Shown here in pieces: positions 7,541 through 15,574 of a stretch of DNA of 64,000 nt. Made by a program: the position numbers and the translations under genes. How positions within the stretch are numbered: position 1 is the first letter of the stretch; each line of letters begins with the position of its first letter. The DNA is from Halopenitus malekzadehii. Lineage in GTDB: Archaea; Halobacteriota; Halobacteria; Halobacteriales; Haloferacaceae. Where the stretch lies: the NCBI RefSeq assembly GCF_900108505.1, contig NZ_FNWU01000005.1:62001-126000 (forward strand). The letters are read 5' to 3'. Below the pieces are notes generated by a model that was not told the origin of the DNA, made no database searches, and saw only the letters and a program-made list of their open reading frames with translations.

Positions 7541-7803
7541 AGACCCCGACCAGTGCCCGAGACCGAAGCACAGCGGACTGTAGTCCAGACACACCCTGTT
7601 TCCAGTGCCCTGACCCGTACAGCACCGTTACCGGCGCAATATAGGGGGTAAAGGGGATACGCATCGACCATCCGCCTCGAAGCGACACCGTATCTCGCCG
7701 CAGTGATACCGGCCTTCTGTCTCGACGACCACACACCCCGTTTCCAGTGTCTTCACAGGAACACTTACACCACGAGGCACACACCCCATTTCCAGTGCCC
7801 CGG
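7541..7803 (-). repeat. Degenerate short direct-repeat array inside the HRAMP operon
   Basis: On the minus strand a ~20-nt word, consensus GRCACTGGAAAYRGGGTGTG, is clear at about 7781-7800, 7733-7752 and 7591-7610. Degenerate versions occur near 7685-7706 (CACTG...GGTGT) and 7541-7559 (GGCACTGG then CGGGGTCT). The CACTG cores are spaced 48, 44, 98 and 52 nt, that is, one interval of two units. The whole gap between the Cas7-side gene and the Cas5-like gene is otherwise non-coding. An open frame crosses it, but the repeats fall in different frames, so selection is on DNA or RNA. The layout resembles a small, eroded CRISPR-like array; it could instead be a processed leader or protein-binding site. 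Confidence 0.6.
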
Positions 7804-7879
7804 GCAGGAGACCCGTCTATACCGTCGTATTCCGGCATCGACGCTGCCCTGCAACGAGGAGATTCGAAGCGCCCCATCG

Positions 7880-8740
7880 TTACGACCACCCCTGCTTTAC
7901 CTCGGCAGCACGAGGCATACTACGCCACGAAACGAACTCCGCGATGTACTGTAGCGCCGTCGACCAAGATCGGAGCCGTCGAAGCTGCGCATCCAACACC
8001 ATCCATTCTCGCGCCTCATCCACATCGAACGGTTCCTGCGACAACCGCGACCACACGTCCGCAAACGATCGGGCTGGTCCCGGCCCGAGCCTCGCCGCCG
8101 GCCGATCACCCGGGTCACTCGTCACAGCCAGCGTCACCAACGGCGACCACAAGACAGTTCGATACGGCGACACCACACCACTGTCTAACGCCGCTTCGAC
8201 ATCGGCATCAGCGGCCGTCGGCTCACCAGGCCATACTGCCAAGAACAATTCGTCGAAGCTCCGTCCTGCACGGTACTCAGACAACAGCGCCGCCGTCAAC
8301 AACACGTGGTACTTCAACGATGTGTACGGATAATACACGGATTCGTTGAACGCCGCCGCCACGTCGCTCGTCAGCCACGTTGCGTGTAGTCGAGGCGCAT
8401 CATCAGATACCACCAACGATCGGAACCCGCCATTCCCGGCCGCCTCGATCCGGTCCGGTTCCGTCGCAGACTCACCCGTTAGCAATGACAACCGATACGG
8501 AAACGAGTGATTTGCCACCGTCTGTTCCGGCTCGCCCGGCGGCCGACTCAACAACGCTGCATCACCATCCGCACCACGCGGTACGGCCTCGTTCACCGGC
8601 ACACCGTGGTACACCTCAGCACCCGACCCGTGCCGCCGACCATTCATTTTGTGCACATCGTGGCGATACACCGCCACCATCGGATCAGCAACCGTCTCAC
8701 CGACAGCATCAGCATCCACCAGGTCACGAGCGTCTCCCAT
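7880..8740 (-). CDS. Conserved uncharacterised HRAMP protein, 286 aa
   Basis: I see no known domain. The protein is soluble with an Arg/Gly-rich early part, then ESVYYPYTSLKYHVLLTAALLSEYRAGRSFDELF near 130-165, which looks helical, and an aromatic helical end (LRRLRSWSTALQYIAEFVSWRSM). Its ATG overlaps the stop of the Cas7-like gene by one base (TGATG). Published descriptions of HRAMP loci include one conserved protein of unknown function beside Cas5 and Cas7 homologues, and this gene occupies that slot. It might be a small or large effector subunit, but no activity can be read from it. Confidence 0.7.
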   Translation of the reverse strand: MGDARDLVDADAVGETVADPMVAVYRHDVHKMNGRRHGSGAEVYHGVPVNEAVPRGADGDAALLSRPPGEPEQTVANHSFPYRLSLLTGESATEPDRIEAAGNGGFRSLVVSDDAPRLHATWLTSDVAAAFNESVYYPYTSLKYHVLLTAALLSEYRAGRSFDELFLAVWPGEPTAADADVEAALDSGVVSPYRTVLWSPLVTLAVTSDPGDRPAARLGPGPARSFADVWSRLSQEPFDVDEAREWMVLDAQLRRLRSWSTALQYIAEFVSWRSMPRAAEVKQGWS

Positions 8741-9732
8741 CAGAGCTCACCTCGCTTTCTCTCGCCGGCGTCGTCTCGACGATCAATCGGTGTATCCAAC
8801 TCGCCGTCGGCATCGCTCACACGTGTTTGCAACGCCCGAACGAACTCCTCACGATACGTACGCCACTCATCGTCTTTCTCCTGCATCGCCGCCGTCGGCT
8901 TCCGCGCCCGGTTGTACACGCGGCGAATCTCCTGCTCGGAATACAGCGGATTCAGAACCTCAACATCCGCAATCCCTGCACCGAAATTCCGCGCCCCACC
9001 GAGCTGGAACTCGAACGAATCACTCTTCCCGTTAAGCAACGAAACCGCTTCCAGCAGCAGTCCGACGAACTCCGGCTTCAACGATCGAAGCGTCAGGAGC
9101 CACGTCCCCTCGACGTTCCCGACCACGTCCCGAGTCGCGTGCCGCAACGGCTGCCCACCGTCTTCATCGTTCCGCGACCGAACCTGCGTGTGCAGTTGCC
9201 GGTAATGCGCCTCGGCTTCACCACGGAGAACATCTACCTGGGAGCGAACCGGCGAGAACCGAATCGGCCGGCGCAACAGCTCGCCTGGCTTATCGCCAAA
9301 CCCACCGAACAACTCGTACACAACGCAGCCCTGCTCGTCGCTCCCCGCATCAACGCACTCGCCCTTCTCGTGGTAGCCCTGGCTCAGGTCTCGATCGTAC
9401 ACATCCGCGCGCATATAGTCCGCATTCGGTTCACCCGGATGGCACGCCGTCATCCCAGCAATCTGCAACACGCGTTCACAGCCGTGCCGTAACCAGCCCG
9501 ACAGCGTGAACGGCGAAATCTGCCCACGGATCTGATTCATCGCATCATCCGCCTCGTACCGATCCGCAGACGCATGATGCCGATCAGTCACGACACCGTC
9601 ACCCGGCGCAAGCAGATCCACCCCAAGGTCGAGGTAGAGATCCGGGAACGTCGACTCATCGACAGGTGGAAGCTCGAACTCACCGTCAAGGTGCCCCACC
9701 GAGAATGACGGGGACTCCGATCCCCCCGTCAT
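8740..9732 (-). CDS. HRAMP Cas7-like RAMP protein, 330 aa
   Basis: Residues 69-89 (RGQISPFTLSGWLRHGCERVL) match the Cas7/Csm3 pattern in which a short loop precedes a helix that starts with a small-residue-rich K/W-L-R segment. LFGGFGD at 141-147 recalls the conserved LFG stretch of Csm3/Cmr4 proteins. GGARNFGAG at 245-253 is the glycine-rich RAMP loop, followed by a strand. C97, C126 and C136 lie in an insertion and may bind zinc. Cas7 subunits form the RNA-binding backbone of class 1 effectors. It overlaps the upstream gene by 4 bases and the downstream gene by 1 base, so stoichiometry may be set by coupling. Confidence 0.8.
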   Translation of the reverse strand: MTGGSESPSFSVGHLDGEFELPPVDESTFPDLYLDLGVDLLAPGDGVVTDRHHASADRYEADDAMNQIRGQISPFTLSGWLRHGCERVLQIAGMTACHPGEPNADYMRADVYDRDLSQGYHEKGECVDAGSDEQGCVVYELFGGFGDKPGELLRRPIRFSPVRSQVDVLRGEAEAHYRQLHTQVRSRNDEDGGQPLRHATRDVVGNVEGTWLLTLRSLKPEFVGLLLEAVSLLNGKSDSFEFQLGGARNFGAGIADVEVLNPLYSEQEIRRVYNRARKPTAAMQEKDDEWRTYREEFVRALQTRVSDADGELDTPIDRRDDAGERKRGEL

Positions 9733-10247
9733 TGCGAACCACCACTGTCACACCACGACGACGGCTGCTCACGGCCAGATGACTCCGTCACCACACCCGA
9801 ATGAGTCACATCAACTCCGGCACCCTCACCATCGGCACCCGAGTCCGGAGCATCATCCAGCGTGTATGCCTCTATCGAGTTTACCGGACTGAAGACAACT
9901 GGCTCAGGGTCCAGTAAAACCGGCCACGTTGACTGCGTCGCAGTGTCCGACACAGTACCAACACGCCCCCGCACAACCAGCTCACGGAGCGACCGATCCC
10001 ACGAGCGATTATACTCATCTCTATGCCCTCGACAAAACACATCCTCAATCTTAAATTTCGGATCAGATTTCGATCGAAAAGCGGACACAGTAATGCGTCC
10101 GTCTTCACGAATTTGAGAGTCGCAGACTTGACAGGTAACGGCCCCTTCCGCCAAATCTGTTCGTTTCAGCTGATGGATGTCTTCAATAAATTCGCTGTCG
10201 ATGCCTTCTTGGTTTGGTAGTGTTGACTCTGTCATAGGTTCGCTCAC
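9729..10247 (-). CDS. Zinc-finger protein, first gene of the HRAMP operon, 172 aa
   Basis: Residues 39-75 contain C39xxC42 and C72xxH75, a treble-clef-like zinc site (CQVCDSQIREDGR and FCRGHRD). A strand-rich middle (STWPVLLDPEPVVFSPVNS) and a low-complexity acidic C-terminus follow. The start is ATG 10247, with ATG 10235 as an alternative. It overlaps the Cas7-like gene by 4 bases. The 5' leader is highly structured (10262-10316). Zinc fingers of this type often bind nucleic acid; a role in target or guide binding, or in autoregulation of the leader, is possible but unproven. Confidence 0.7.
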   Translation of the reverse strand: MSEPMTESTLPNQEGIDSEFIEDIHQLKRTDLAEGAVTCQVCDSQIREDGRITVSAFRSKSDPKFKIEDVFCRGHRDEYNRSWDRSLRELVVRGRVGTVSDTATQSTWPVLLDPEPVVFSPVNSIEAYTLDDAPDSGADGEGAGVDVTHSGVVTESSGREQPSSWCDSGGSQ

Positions 10248-10261
10248 ATCCGCTGGGGGAA

Positions 10262-10316
10262 CCTGGCCCGCGTGTTAGGCCACGCGGGTGTTCTACAACA
10301 CCCCGAAGTGACCAGG
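10262..10316 (-). promoter_or_regulatory. Structured 5' leader of the HRAMP mRNA
   Basis: Three nested stems can be drawn: CCCGCGTG/CACGCGGG (10267-10274 with 10281-10288, loop 6), GGGTGTT/AACACCC (10286-10292 with 10297-10303, loop CTAC), and an outer CCTGG/CCAGG (10262-10266 with 10312-10316). The two inner stems share GGG, so they may be alternative folds. The transcript predicted from the TATA box at 10347-10354 would begin close to the outer stem. Candidate roles are a riboswitch-like control element or a stable small RNA. Confidence 0.6.
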
Positions 10317-10346
10317 CCCTTACTGAATACTGTATACCGCTAACCA

Positions 10347-10354
10347 CTTATACC
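10347..10354 (-). promoter_or_regulatory. TATA box of the HRAMP operon
   Basis: GGTATAAG on the minus strand matches an archaeal TATA element. A start about 25 bases downstream, near 10325, would give an ~80-base leader. Two palindromes, GTATAC (10332-10337) and AGTATATACT (10366-10375), flank it and may be operators shared with the divergent small gene at 10424. Confidence 0.55.
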
Positions 10355-10423
10355 TTACTTAATATAGTATATACTAATATTGGTAATGAGCGTATGTGGA
10401 GCCGAGTACGTAGGTAACGTATT

Positions 10424-10660
10424 ATGTCCCTCGAAATTGAACTGGTGCGTATGAACGACGGACGCTCACTTCTCACTGACCGTGAACGGGAAATTCTCGC
10501 TGGTGATGCGGATGTATCGGACAACTACCGCTACAAAGTCCAGTCAGTAGCTCGTCAACGTGTGCGAGGTATAGCTGATGATGTAGATGTGCTTCGTGAA
10601 CACGAACCAGAGATATTTGATGAGCTTCAGCAGATCGTCTGTGAAGGTGACGACTTCTAA
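10424..10660 (+). CDS. Small acidic haloarchaeal protein, 78 aa
   Basis: The product contains LLTDREREILAGDADVSDNYRYKVQSVARQRVRG at residues 15-48, a charged helical segment that resembles the N-terminal part of helix-turn-helix or leucine-rich haloarchaeal small proteins seen beside defence genes. It has no membrane segment or cysteine pair. The ATG at 10424 lies behind an AT-rich promoter (TTAATATAGTATATAC). It is divergent from the HRAMP operon and shares its control region, so it is a plausible regulator or accessory factor. An internal ATG at 10451 is an alternative start. Confidence 0.65.
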   Translation: MSLEIELVRMNDGRSLLTDREREILAGDADVSDNYRYKVQSVARQRVRGIADDVDVLREHEPEIFDELQQIVCEGDDF

Positions 10661-11195
10661 TCCGAATATTGTCATCTCTTTGAATAGTGAATTGTTGGTC
10701 AACTCTCAGCAGCAGTTGGAATTCACACTAGGCAAGGGGGAACTGATCGCCTCACCCGACGAATGATTATGCTAATCGAGACGTTTGTTTCGGAGCATCA
10801 GCGAATCTGTGCCAGTAAATTTGCTGGCGCGACGGTGACTTCGCCGCATCGGGATCTGTCCAAAGACAAACTCACACCGTATCTTCGAACGTTCCATCTC
10901 CGCTGAGAAGTGTTCCCAAAACCGGGTGAAGGTGCGCTAAAAACCATCCTCAAAACTGCACTGTGATTGCCAACATCTCCGCCACAAGAGCGTATTCCAT
11001 TAGACACCCAAGAGTGACAAGAGTGTCTGTAGGGTTTCGCTCGCTCTGTGGTCAGGAAGTCAATCCCACAGTGGGGAATAAGGCTGTCCGTTTCGAGGCC
11101 AGTCGGGCTGGGATGTCTCTTCGCAATCAATAGAGAGGTCAGGTCTGGCAATCGAGGAATGGTTTTTATATCCCACACTACACCTCTATGTCATA
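10661..11195. other. Intergenic region before the McrBC-like operon
   Basis: Most of this region shows no gene. A short plus frame, 10763-10906, encodes a 47-residue peptide (from MIMLIETFVSEHQR to TFHLR) that could be a fragment of an old gene; I cannot name it. A TATA-like TTTTTATAT at 11163-11171 sits about 28 bases before the ATG of the McrB-like gene and is its likely promoter. Confidence 0.5.
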
Positions 11196-12425
11196 ATGAG
11201 TAGTTCGTCGGACGGCTATACTGTCGAAGAGGCAGAAGAGAATATTGGGATTCTCCGCCGTGTTACTGAGGATGTCGTCGAAGCGATCGAGAATGCAGAG
11301 AGCGAAGAGGTACTAGAGTACCTCATCGAAGATCAGGAGCTTGATCGACTACACGACGGTGAGCGTGGTCTTGGGCAAGTTCGTCGTGCTGTCCTCGAAT
11401 CGTCACTTGCGTCCGATCGTCTCAAACGTATTGTGAGTCTGCGGGGCGACGAAACCCCCGAAGAGATTCTGGTCCCTCGGGATGTTCAGCGAAACGCGAA
11501 GGTTGCATTAGAGGCTGGAAAGCCTGTCGTCCTCTACGGGCCGACCGGAACCGGGAAAACCACCTTCGCTAAGCAACTCGCCAGAGAGACGAGCATCGGC
11601 TACAGCCTCAACACTGCAACGCCGTCGTGGACTCCGTCCGACATCATTGGTGGCGTCAGTCCGGATTATACCGGCGAATCGCTAAGCTATCGAACAAAGC
11701 TTGGATGTGTCTCAGAAGCCGTAGAGCGCGCGCGTGACTTCGATGTCGAGTATGGAGTCATCTTGGACGAAATCACCCGAGCCGACATCTCGAAGATCTT
11801 TGGGCCTCTCTATACGGCTATCGAGAATCCCCATCAGACGATCTTCGAGACTGACGAGGGGAAGACGATCGAACTTGACGAGCGAGTGAACATCATCTGT
11901 ACGATGAATATGTCGGATCGTACGGTAAACGAACTCGACAACGCTATCACCCGCCGTTTTGCGATGATCGAACTCGACGAATACGAGGAAGACAAACGCC
12001 GGCAACTGTTCAAGGACTGGATCACCACGCACGTCACCAGCGAGACGGATCTTGACGAGAACGAGATTCTACGGCTCTTCGAGCGCGACTACGAAGGCAT
12101 CAACCATGGTAATGAAGCGACCTCACAGGGACCGATTATGCGGTTCGGTCCGATGCACTACCGCGACGTGGCGGTCTTCCTCGGCGTCGGGTGTCGTGAG
12201 GGCGGCGAATACGAGTACGACCAAACGGACGCAGTCGGTCAAGCGTTCCGTACCTACATTGTTCCTCGTCTGCTAAATGCCGCGGCATTCCCACAGATCG
12301 AACGAATCGCAGAACACTACCGAGCACTCAACGGCGAATTCGAGGACTACGATCTCTCACCTGCGGCTGAACTCGCAGAACGCGAACTCGAACAAGAGCG
12401 TCGCCAGATGGGTTCCTACGAGTAA
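11196..12425 (+). CDS. mcrB: McrB-like AAA+ ATPase, 409 aa
   Basis: Walker A is GPTGTGKTT at 115-123, Walker B is VILDEITRAD at 188-197, sensor 1 is TMNMSD at 236-241 and the arginine finger region is ITRRF at 251-255. The combination of D-E-I-x-R-A-D and T-M-N-x-x-D-R is typical of McrB and related MoxR-like motors. The N-terminal 90 residues are helical and do not resemble the E. coli McrB DNA-binding domain, so specificity may differ. Its stop overlaps the start of the McrC-like gene (TAATGA), supporting one complex in which this ATPase drives the nuclease partner. Confidence 0.85.
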   Translation: MSSSSDGYTVEEAEENIGILRRVTEDVVEAIENAESEEVLEYLIEDQELDRLHDGERGLGQVRRAVLESSLASDRLKRIVSLRGDETPEEILVPRDVQRNAKVALEAGKPVVLYGPTGTGKTTFAKQLARETSIGYSLNTATPSWTPSDIIGGVSPDYTGESLSYRTKLGCVSEAVERARDFDVEYGVILDEITRADISKIFGPLYTAIENPHQTIFETDEGKTIELDERVNIICTMNMSDRTVNELDNAITRRFAMIELDEYEEDKRRQLFKDWITTHVTSETDLDENEILRLFERDYEGINHGNEATSQGPIMRFGPMHYRDVAVFLGVGCREGGEYEYDQTDAVGQAFRTYIVPRLLNAAAFPQIERIAEHYRALNGEFEDYDLSPAAELAERELEQERRQMGSYE

Positions 12426-14191
12426 TGAGCACCGTCGACGAAGTCTACGAATACGGGCAAGATACCTTCAACATCCCCGAGCGGGGTGAAATCCGGATAG
12501 AAGGCTGTCCGTCATCCATAATGGACCAGCTTCGTCGCGCGTCATTCACCCAGGAGAGTCCCGGCGTTTTCACGAAGAGCCAGGAAGCACTCGATTCGGA
12601 CCAGGAATACGAGGTCGTGACCGTCACAGTAGACGGCGACGACAATGAGATACTCCACGTCGAAGCGACGGACATCGTCGGCGTCGTGAGTCTCACGCCA
12701 TCGTCGAAGGTACAGGTCGATCCAAAGATCGACTGGGAGCACATCTTCGATATGCTGTTGGCGGTTTACGACCAGAACCGGTCGATCGAGTATCACGGCA
12801 TCCCGCTCCAGGATTTCCTCTCCGACGACATCCATCTCGACGATGTGTTCGTCGTGCTGGCGATCAACTACCTCGACGGGTTGGAGAGGATCCAGCGGAA
12901 CGGATACATCCGCGACCTCGTCATCAGGAGAGTCAACAGTCTGGATGGCCGCGGCGACATCGATGTCGAGCAAACGCTGCTGAACCACGCTCGGGGAACG
13001 ATCGAACCACACTGGATCCGCAACGAGACCGAGTATAACAACGCTGCCAACTCGTTGCTCCATTACGCGGGGAAAACGCTCCTTCGACTCTTCCGGCAGA
13101 AATCCTCGGAGAACGACCACCCCGCCTATGATCGGATCTTCTCCGAAGTCCATCGAGAGGTGGAAAGACTGGAAAGTATGGGCGTCGATAGCGGCCTGGA
13201 TCGGATGGACGAGTACCGGGAAATTTCGCTTCACGACCTTCCAAAGCAACGTCGGTACTATCAGAAAGCGTTCGATGTTTCCAAGGCGGTGATGTCCTCG
13301 TCCCTCGGCCAACAACTGCGTGACGGGCCGCGAGAGTTGGTCGTGGACTACGTCCTAAATATGGAGTCGCTGTTCGAACAGTACTCTCAGGTCGTCATCG
13401 AACGGGAGCTCAATTACATCAAATCCTACGACCACCTCGGTGACCTGGATGACGTTACTCCGGTTCGGTCACCATCGGTTAAGCCGTTCGAGGGGGAAGG
13501 CCAGATCTACCACGAGCCCGACCACGCGCTCCAGGAAGGTGACGAAACCATCGCAGTACTGGACTCGAAGTACTACGCGGAAGGCCACGATCCGGTGAAA
13601 GAGTCACCATCCCGTTCCCGGTTGTTCAGCTACGCATACCTGCTCCACACCGAACGTCTCGCGTTCCTGTGTCCGCTGCTTGAGCCGCGACGACGACGTG
13701 TCGCTCAGACCGGTGCCGAGCTTCAGATCGTGTCACCGGCCGGTGAGTTTGCCCTGGACTCGTACGACGAAGTGATCCACGACTACCTTCACGGCGTCCT
13801 CGTAGAGAACAGCCCGGAGCTGGAAGCCTTCCGTGCTGTCGCGGAGAGCGACAACCACCTGTGTCTCGATGGAGTCGACGAAAGTGATCTGGCTCGTGCG
13901 ACGGATATGAGCGGCCCGTTCGCGTTCAAGGATGCGCGAGATTTCTCACTCCAAGTCATCAAAGCGGCTGCTGACGAGTACTCCTGGGAAGTTCGCAATC
14001 GATACGATCTGGAGCAAGACGGCGGCTGGACGCGAGAGCAAATTGAAACCCGGTGTGAACGACGGTACGAACATACGACGACGTGTGTGCCCGTCTTCCG
14101 TCGAGATGGGGGCCAGGAGTGGATTGATCTCTACTTTATTGAAAACGGCACTGGAGAAGTAGAGATGGAAGGGCCGCTAAAACTGTTATAG
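12425..14191 (+). CDS. mcrC: McrC-like nuclease subunit, 588 aa
   Basis: The region 100-320 matches McrC organisation: a strand-rich segment around VVSLTPSSKVQVDPKIDW, a GRGDIDVEQTL motif at 175-185, and MESLFEQY at 313-320. It is followed by a PD-(D/E)XK core: E364-P-D366 and D380-S-K382 (VLDSKYY). The C-terminal ~140 residues (after 450) are unusual in length and end with a region EYSWEVRNRYDLEQDGGWTREQIE that may be an added domain. McrBC enzymes cut DNA with modified cytosines; whether this variant recognises methylation cannot be told. It partners with the ATPase at 11196. Confidence 0.85.
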   Translation: MSTVDEVYEYGQDTFNIPERGEIRIEGCPSSIMDQLRRASFTQESPGVFTKSQEALDSDQEYEVVTVTVDGDDNEILHVEATDIVGVVSLTPSSKVQVDPKIDWEHIFDMLLAVYDQNRSIEYHGIPLQDFLSDDIHLDDVFVVLAINYLDGLERIQRNGYIRDLVIRRVNSLDGRGDIDVEQTLLNHARGTIEPHWIRNETEYNNAANSLLHYAGKTLLRLFRQKSSENDHPAYDRIFSEVHREVERLESMGVDSGLDRMDEYREISLHDLPKQRRYYQKAFDVSKAVMSSSLGQQLRDGPRELVVDYVLNMESLFEQYSQVVIERELNYIKSYDHLGDLDDVTPVRSPSVKPFEGEGQIYHEPDHALQEGDETIAVLDSKYYAEGHDPVKESPSRSRLFSYAYLLHTERLAFLCPLLEPRRRRVAQTGAELQIVSPAGEFALDSYDEVIHDYLHGVLVENSPELEAFRAVAESDNHLCLDGVDESDLARATDMSGPFAFKDARDFSLQVIKAAADEYSWEVRNRYDLEQDGGWTREQIETRCERRYEHTTTCVPVFRRDGGQEWIDLYFIENGTGEVEMEGPLKLL

Positions 14192-14211
14192 ATCGCTGTC
14201 TGAAGGTATAT

Positions 14212-15192
14212 ATGACTGACTCTGGGGACATCGACTCCGACGAATTGGCTGAGGAATTGACTGACGAGGTTCTAACCGAATTCTCACGCCTGCTTGGTCG
14301 GGATCTATCTGATGAAATCTCTGATTCTGGACTACAGACTGCCTACAAAGAAGCTGAACAGTTCATCGAGGAAGTAGACACAATACTAGAGCCGAATATG
14401 GATGAAGCCGAGCTTAGACAGTTTATGTTGGAAGAATATAATCAGATTTTAGCTCGTCTGCTTGGTCTTGATGATGTTGAAGTAGATTCTCTCGAAGGAC
14501 TACGGACTATTTTCGGGACTATCGACTCAGTAATGGAGAATATTCGGTTCCAGATAGAGACACTGGGACATCCCGAATATTATGATACAGTAGAGGAGTT
14601 GGTGGGTTTGGTTATTGAAGCAGAAAACAGCAACCAGCATCTTGAGGCAATAATTGGCTCTTTAGACGATGTCGGAGAAAGAAAACTACAGCGTATATTT
14701 GTCCGTCTTGATCAAGATATGGAGCTTATTCTTGAGAACCCAGATATAGAATCTGAGACGACTGCGACAGACTATCTGAGGATGTATGAGCGGTGCTGTG
14801 AACAATTCAAAACATTGTCTCCCTTTGTAATCTACTCTACAAACGTCATCACAGAAGAGTCGGGAGACATAGAGAACCGATTGAATGACAATCTTGATAC
14901 GCTGATAAATATGTGTTCTGCGCGACAACGACTTGAATTGTTTGCGAGACAATTCGACAACGATATTCGAAACGCAATAGCCCACGACGACTTTCTGGTA
15001 GACCCAGTCGACAAGAGTGTGGAATTCCCTACGGACGGCGAGACTGTAGTCTGGTCATACACCCAGATCCGCGAACAGGTAGTGGAAGCACGATGCGCCG
15101 TTTTGTCATTGTTTGTGTTCCCGTTCCTTCTTCAGCATCGGGAGAACGTGAGAGCACTGAATGAAATACTACAGGAACCAGGAGTAGATTAG
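14212..15192 (+). CDS. HEPN-like helical protein downstream of McrBC, 326 aa
   Basis: The protein is almost entirely helical and acidic. R253-N254 and H258 (DIRNAIAHDD) give the Rx4-6H motif of HEPN ribonucleases, followed by a strand and a last helix as in many HEPN domains. It starts 20 bases after the McrC-like stop and is probably co-transcribed. Its base composition is more AT-rich than that of the McrBC genes, suggesting it was added separately. The likely role is an RNA-targeting or abortive-infection effector linked to the restriction system. It converges with the gene at 15189 with a 4-base overlap. Confidence 0.7.
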   Translation: MTDSGDIDSDELAEELTDEVLTEFSRLLGRDLSDEISDSGLQTAYKEAEQFIEEVDTILEPNMDEAELRQFMLEEYNQILARLLGLDDVEVDSLEGLRTIFGTIDSVMENIRFQIETLGHPEYYDTVEELVGLVIEAENSNQHLEAIIGSLDDVGERKLQRIFVRLDQDMELILENPDIESETTATDYLRMYERCCEQFKTLSPFVIYSTNVITEESGDIENRLNDNLDTLINMCSARQRLELFARQFDNDIRNAIAHDDFLVDPVDKSVEFPTDGETVVWSYTQIREQVVEARCAVLSLFVFPFLLQHRENVRALNEILQEPGVD

Positions 15193-15572
15193 AACGGCGA
15201 CGTTATCCAATCACCCTGTTCTCGTCGTTCAAGTTGTGGACCAAAGATCTCCTGAAGGGAGTAGAGCTCACCGTCGTATCGTAGGTCGTACGTTTTCCCT
15301 TGGCGATGGAACGATCCCTCAACAACGATCTGAATAGTTGGACTTTGGTACTCCAGATCATCCGCTCGTTGGTCCATCTCACGGGCTAACTCGTTTATCA
15401 GCTCTTCGTCGGTGAACGCTTCTTCTAACCCGACAACACTAACCTCATCAGGTACACTGTCGTTCTTCAGTCGCTGGAGAAACTCTTCAACCGGCATCTG
15501 ATGATCGAATGTCTCGTACTCCCCAGCCACGATGATGTTGTACTGGTTGGGGATTCTTCCTGGTCCCGCCAT
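15189..15572 (-). CDS. Small partner of the DUF1156 methyltransferase, 127 aa
   Basis: The family was not recognised. The sequence alternates short strands and helices: NQYNIIVAGEYETFDH, a helical MPVEEFLQRLKN, and a C-terminal DLRYDGELYSLQEIF that looks like a small SH3-like or wedge fold. It starts two bases after the methyltransferase stop, so the two are almost certainly translated together. It may be a specificity or assembly factor for the methyltransferase. Confidence 0.65.
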   Translation of the reverse strand: MAGPGRIPNQYNIIVAGEYETFDHQMPVEEFLQRLKNDSVPDEVSVVGLEEAFTDEELINELAREMDQRADDLEYQSPTIQIVVEGSFHRQGKTYDLRYDGELYSLQEIFGPQLERREQGDWITSPF

Positions 15573-15574
15573 CG

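Noticed and set aside
7541-7803. Considered as a standard haloarchaeal type I-B CRISPR array
   Set aside because: The repeat does not resemble the typical 30-nt haloarchaeal repeat ending in GAAGC or GAAAC, spacing is irregular, and no cas1, cas2 or cas6 is present; described as CRISPR-like only.
7509-7889. 126-codon minus-strand frame across the HRAMP gap
   Set aside because: It overlaps the end of one gene and the start of another, is Arg/Cys/Gly-rich, and the DNA repeats fall in different frames, so it reflects non-coding repeats, not a protein.
8380-9492. Long plus-strand frame of 370 codons opposite the Cas7-like gene
   Set aside because: It is the antisense shadow of high-GC coding DNA; Pro/Arg/His-rich composition and no motif, while the minus strand has clear RAMP motifs.
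10798-11178. 126-codon minus-strand frame before McrBC
   Set aside because: No haloarchaeal amino-acid bias, contains the likely McrB promoter, and no recognisable domain.
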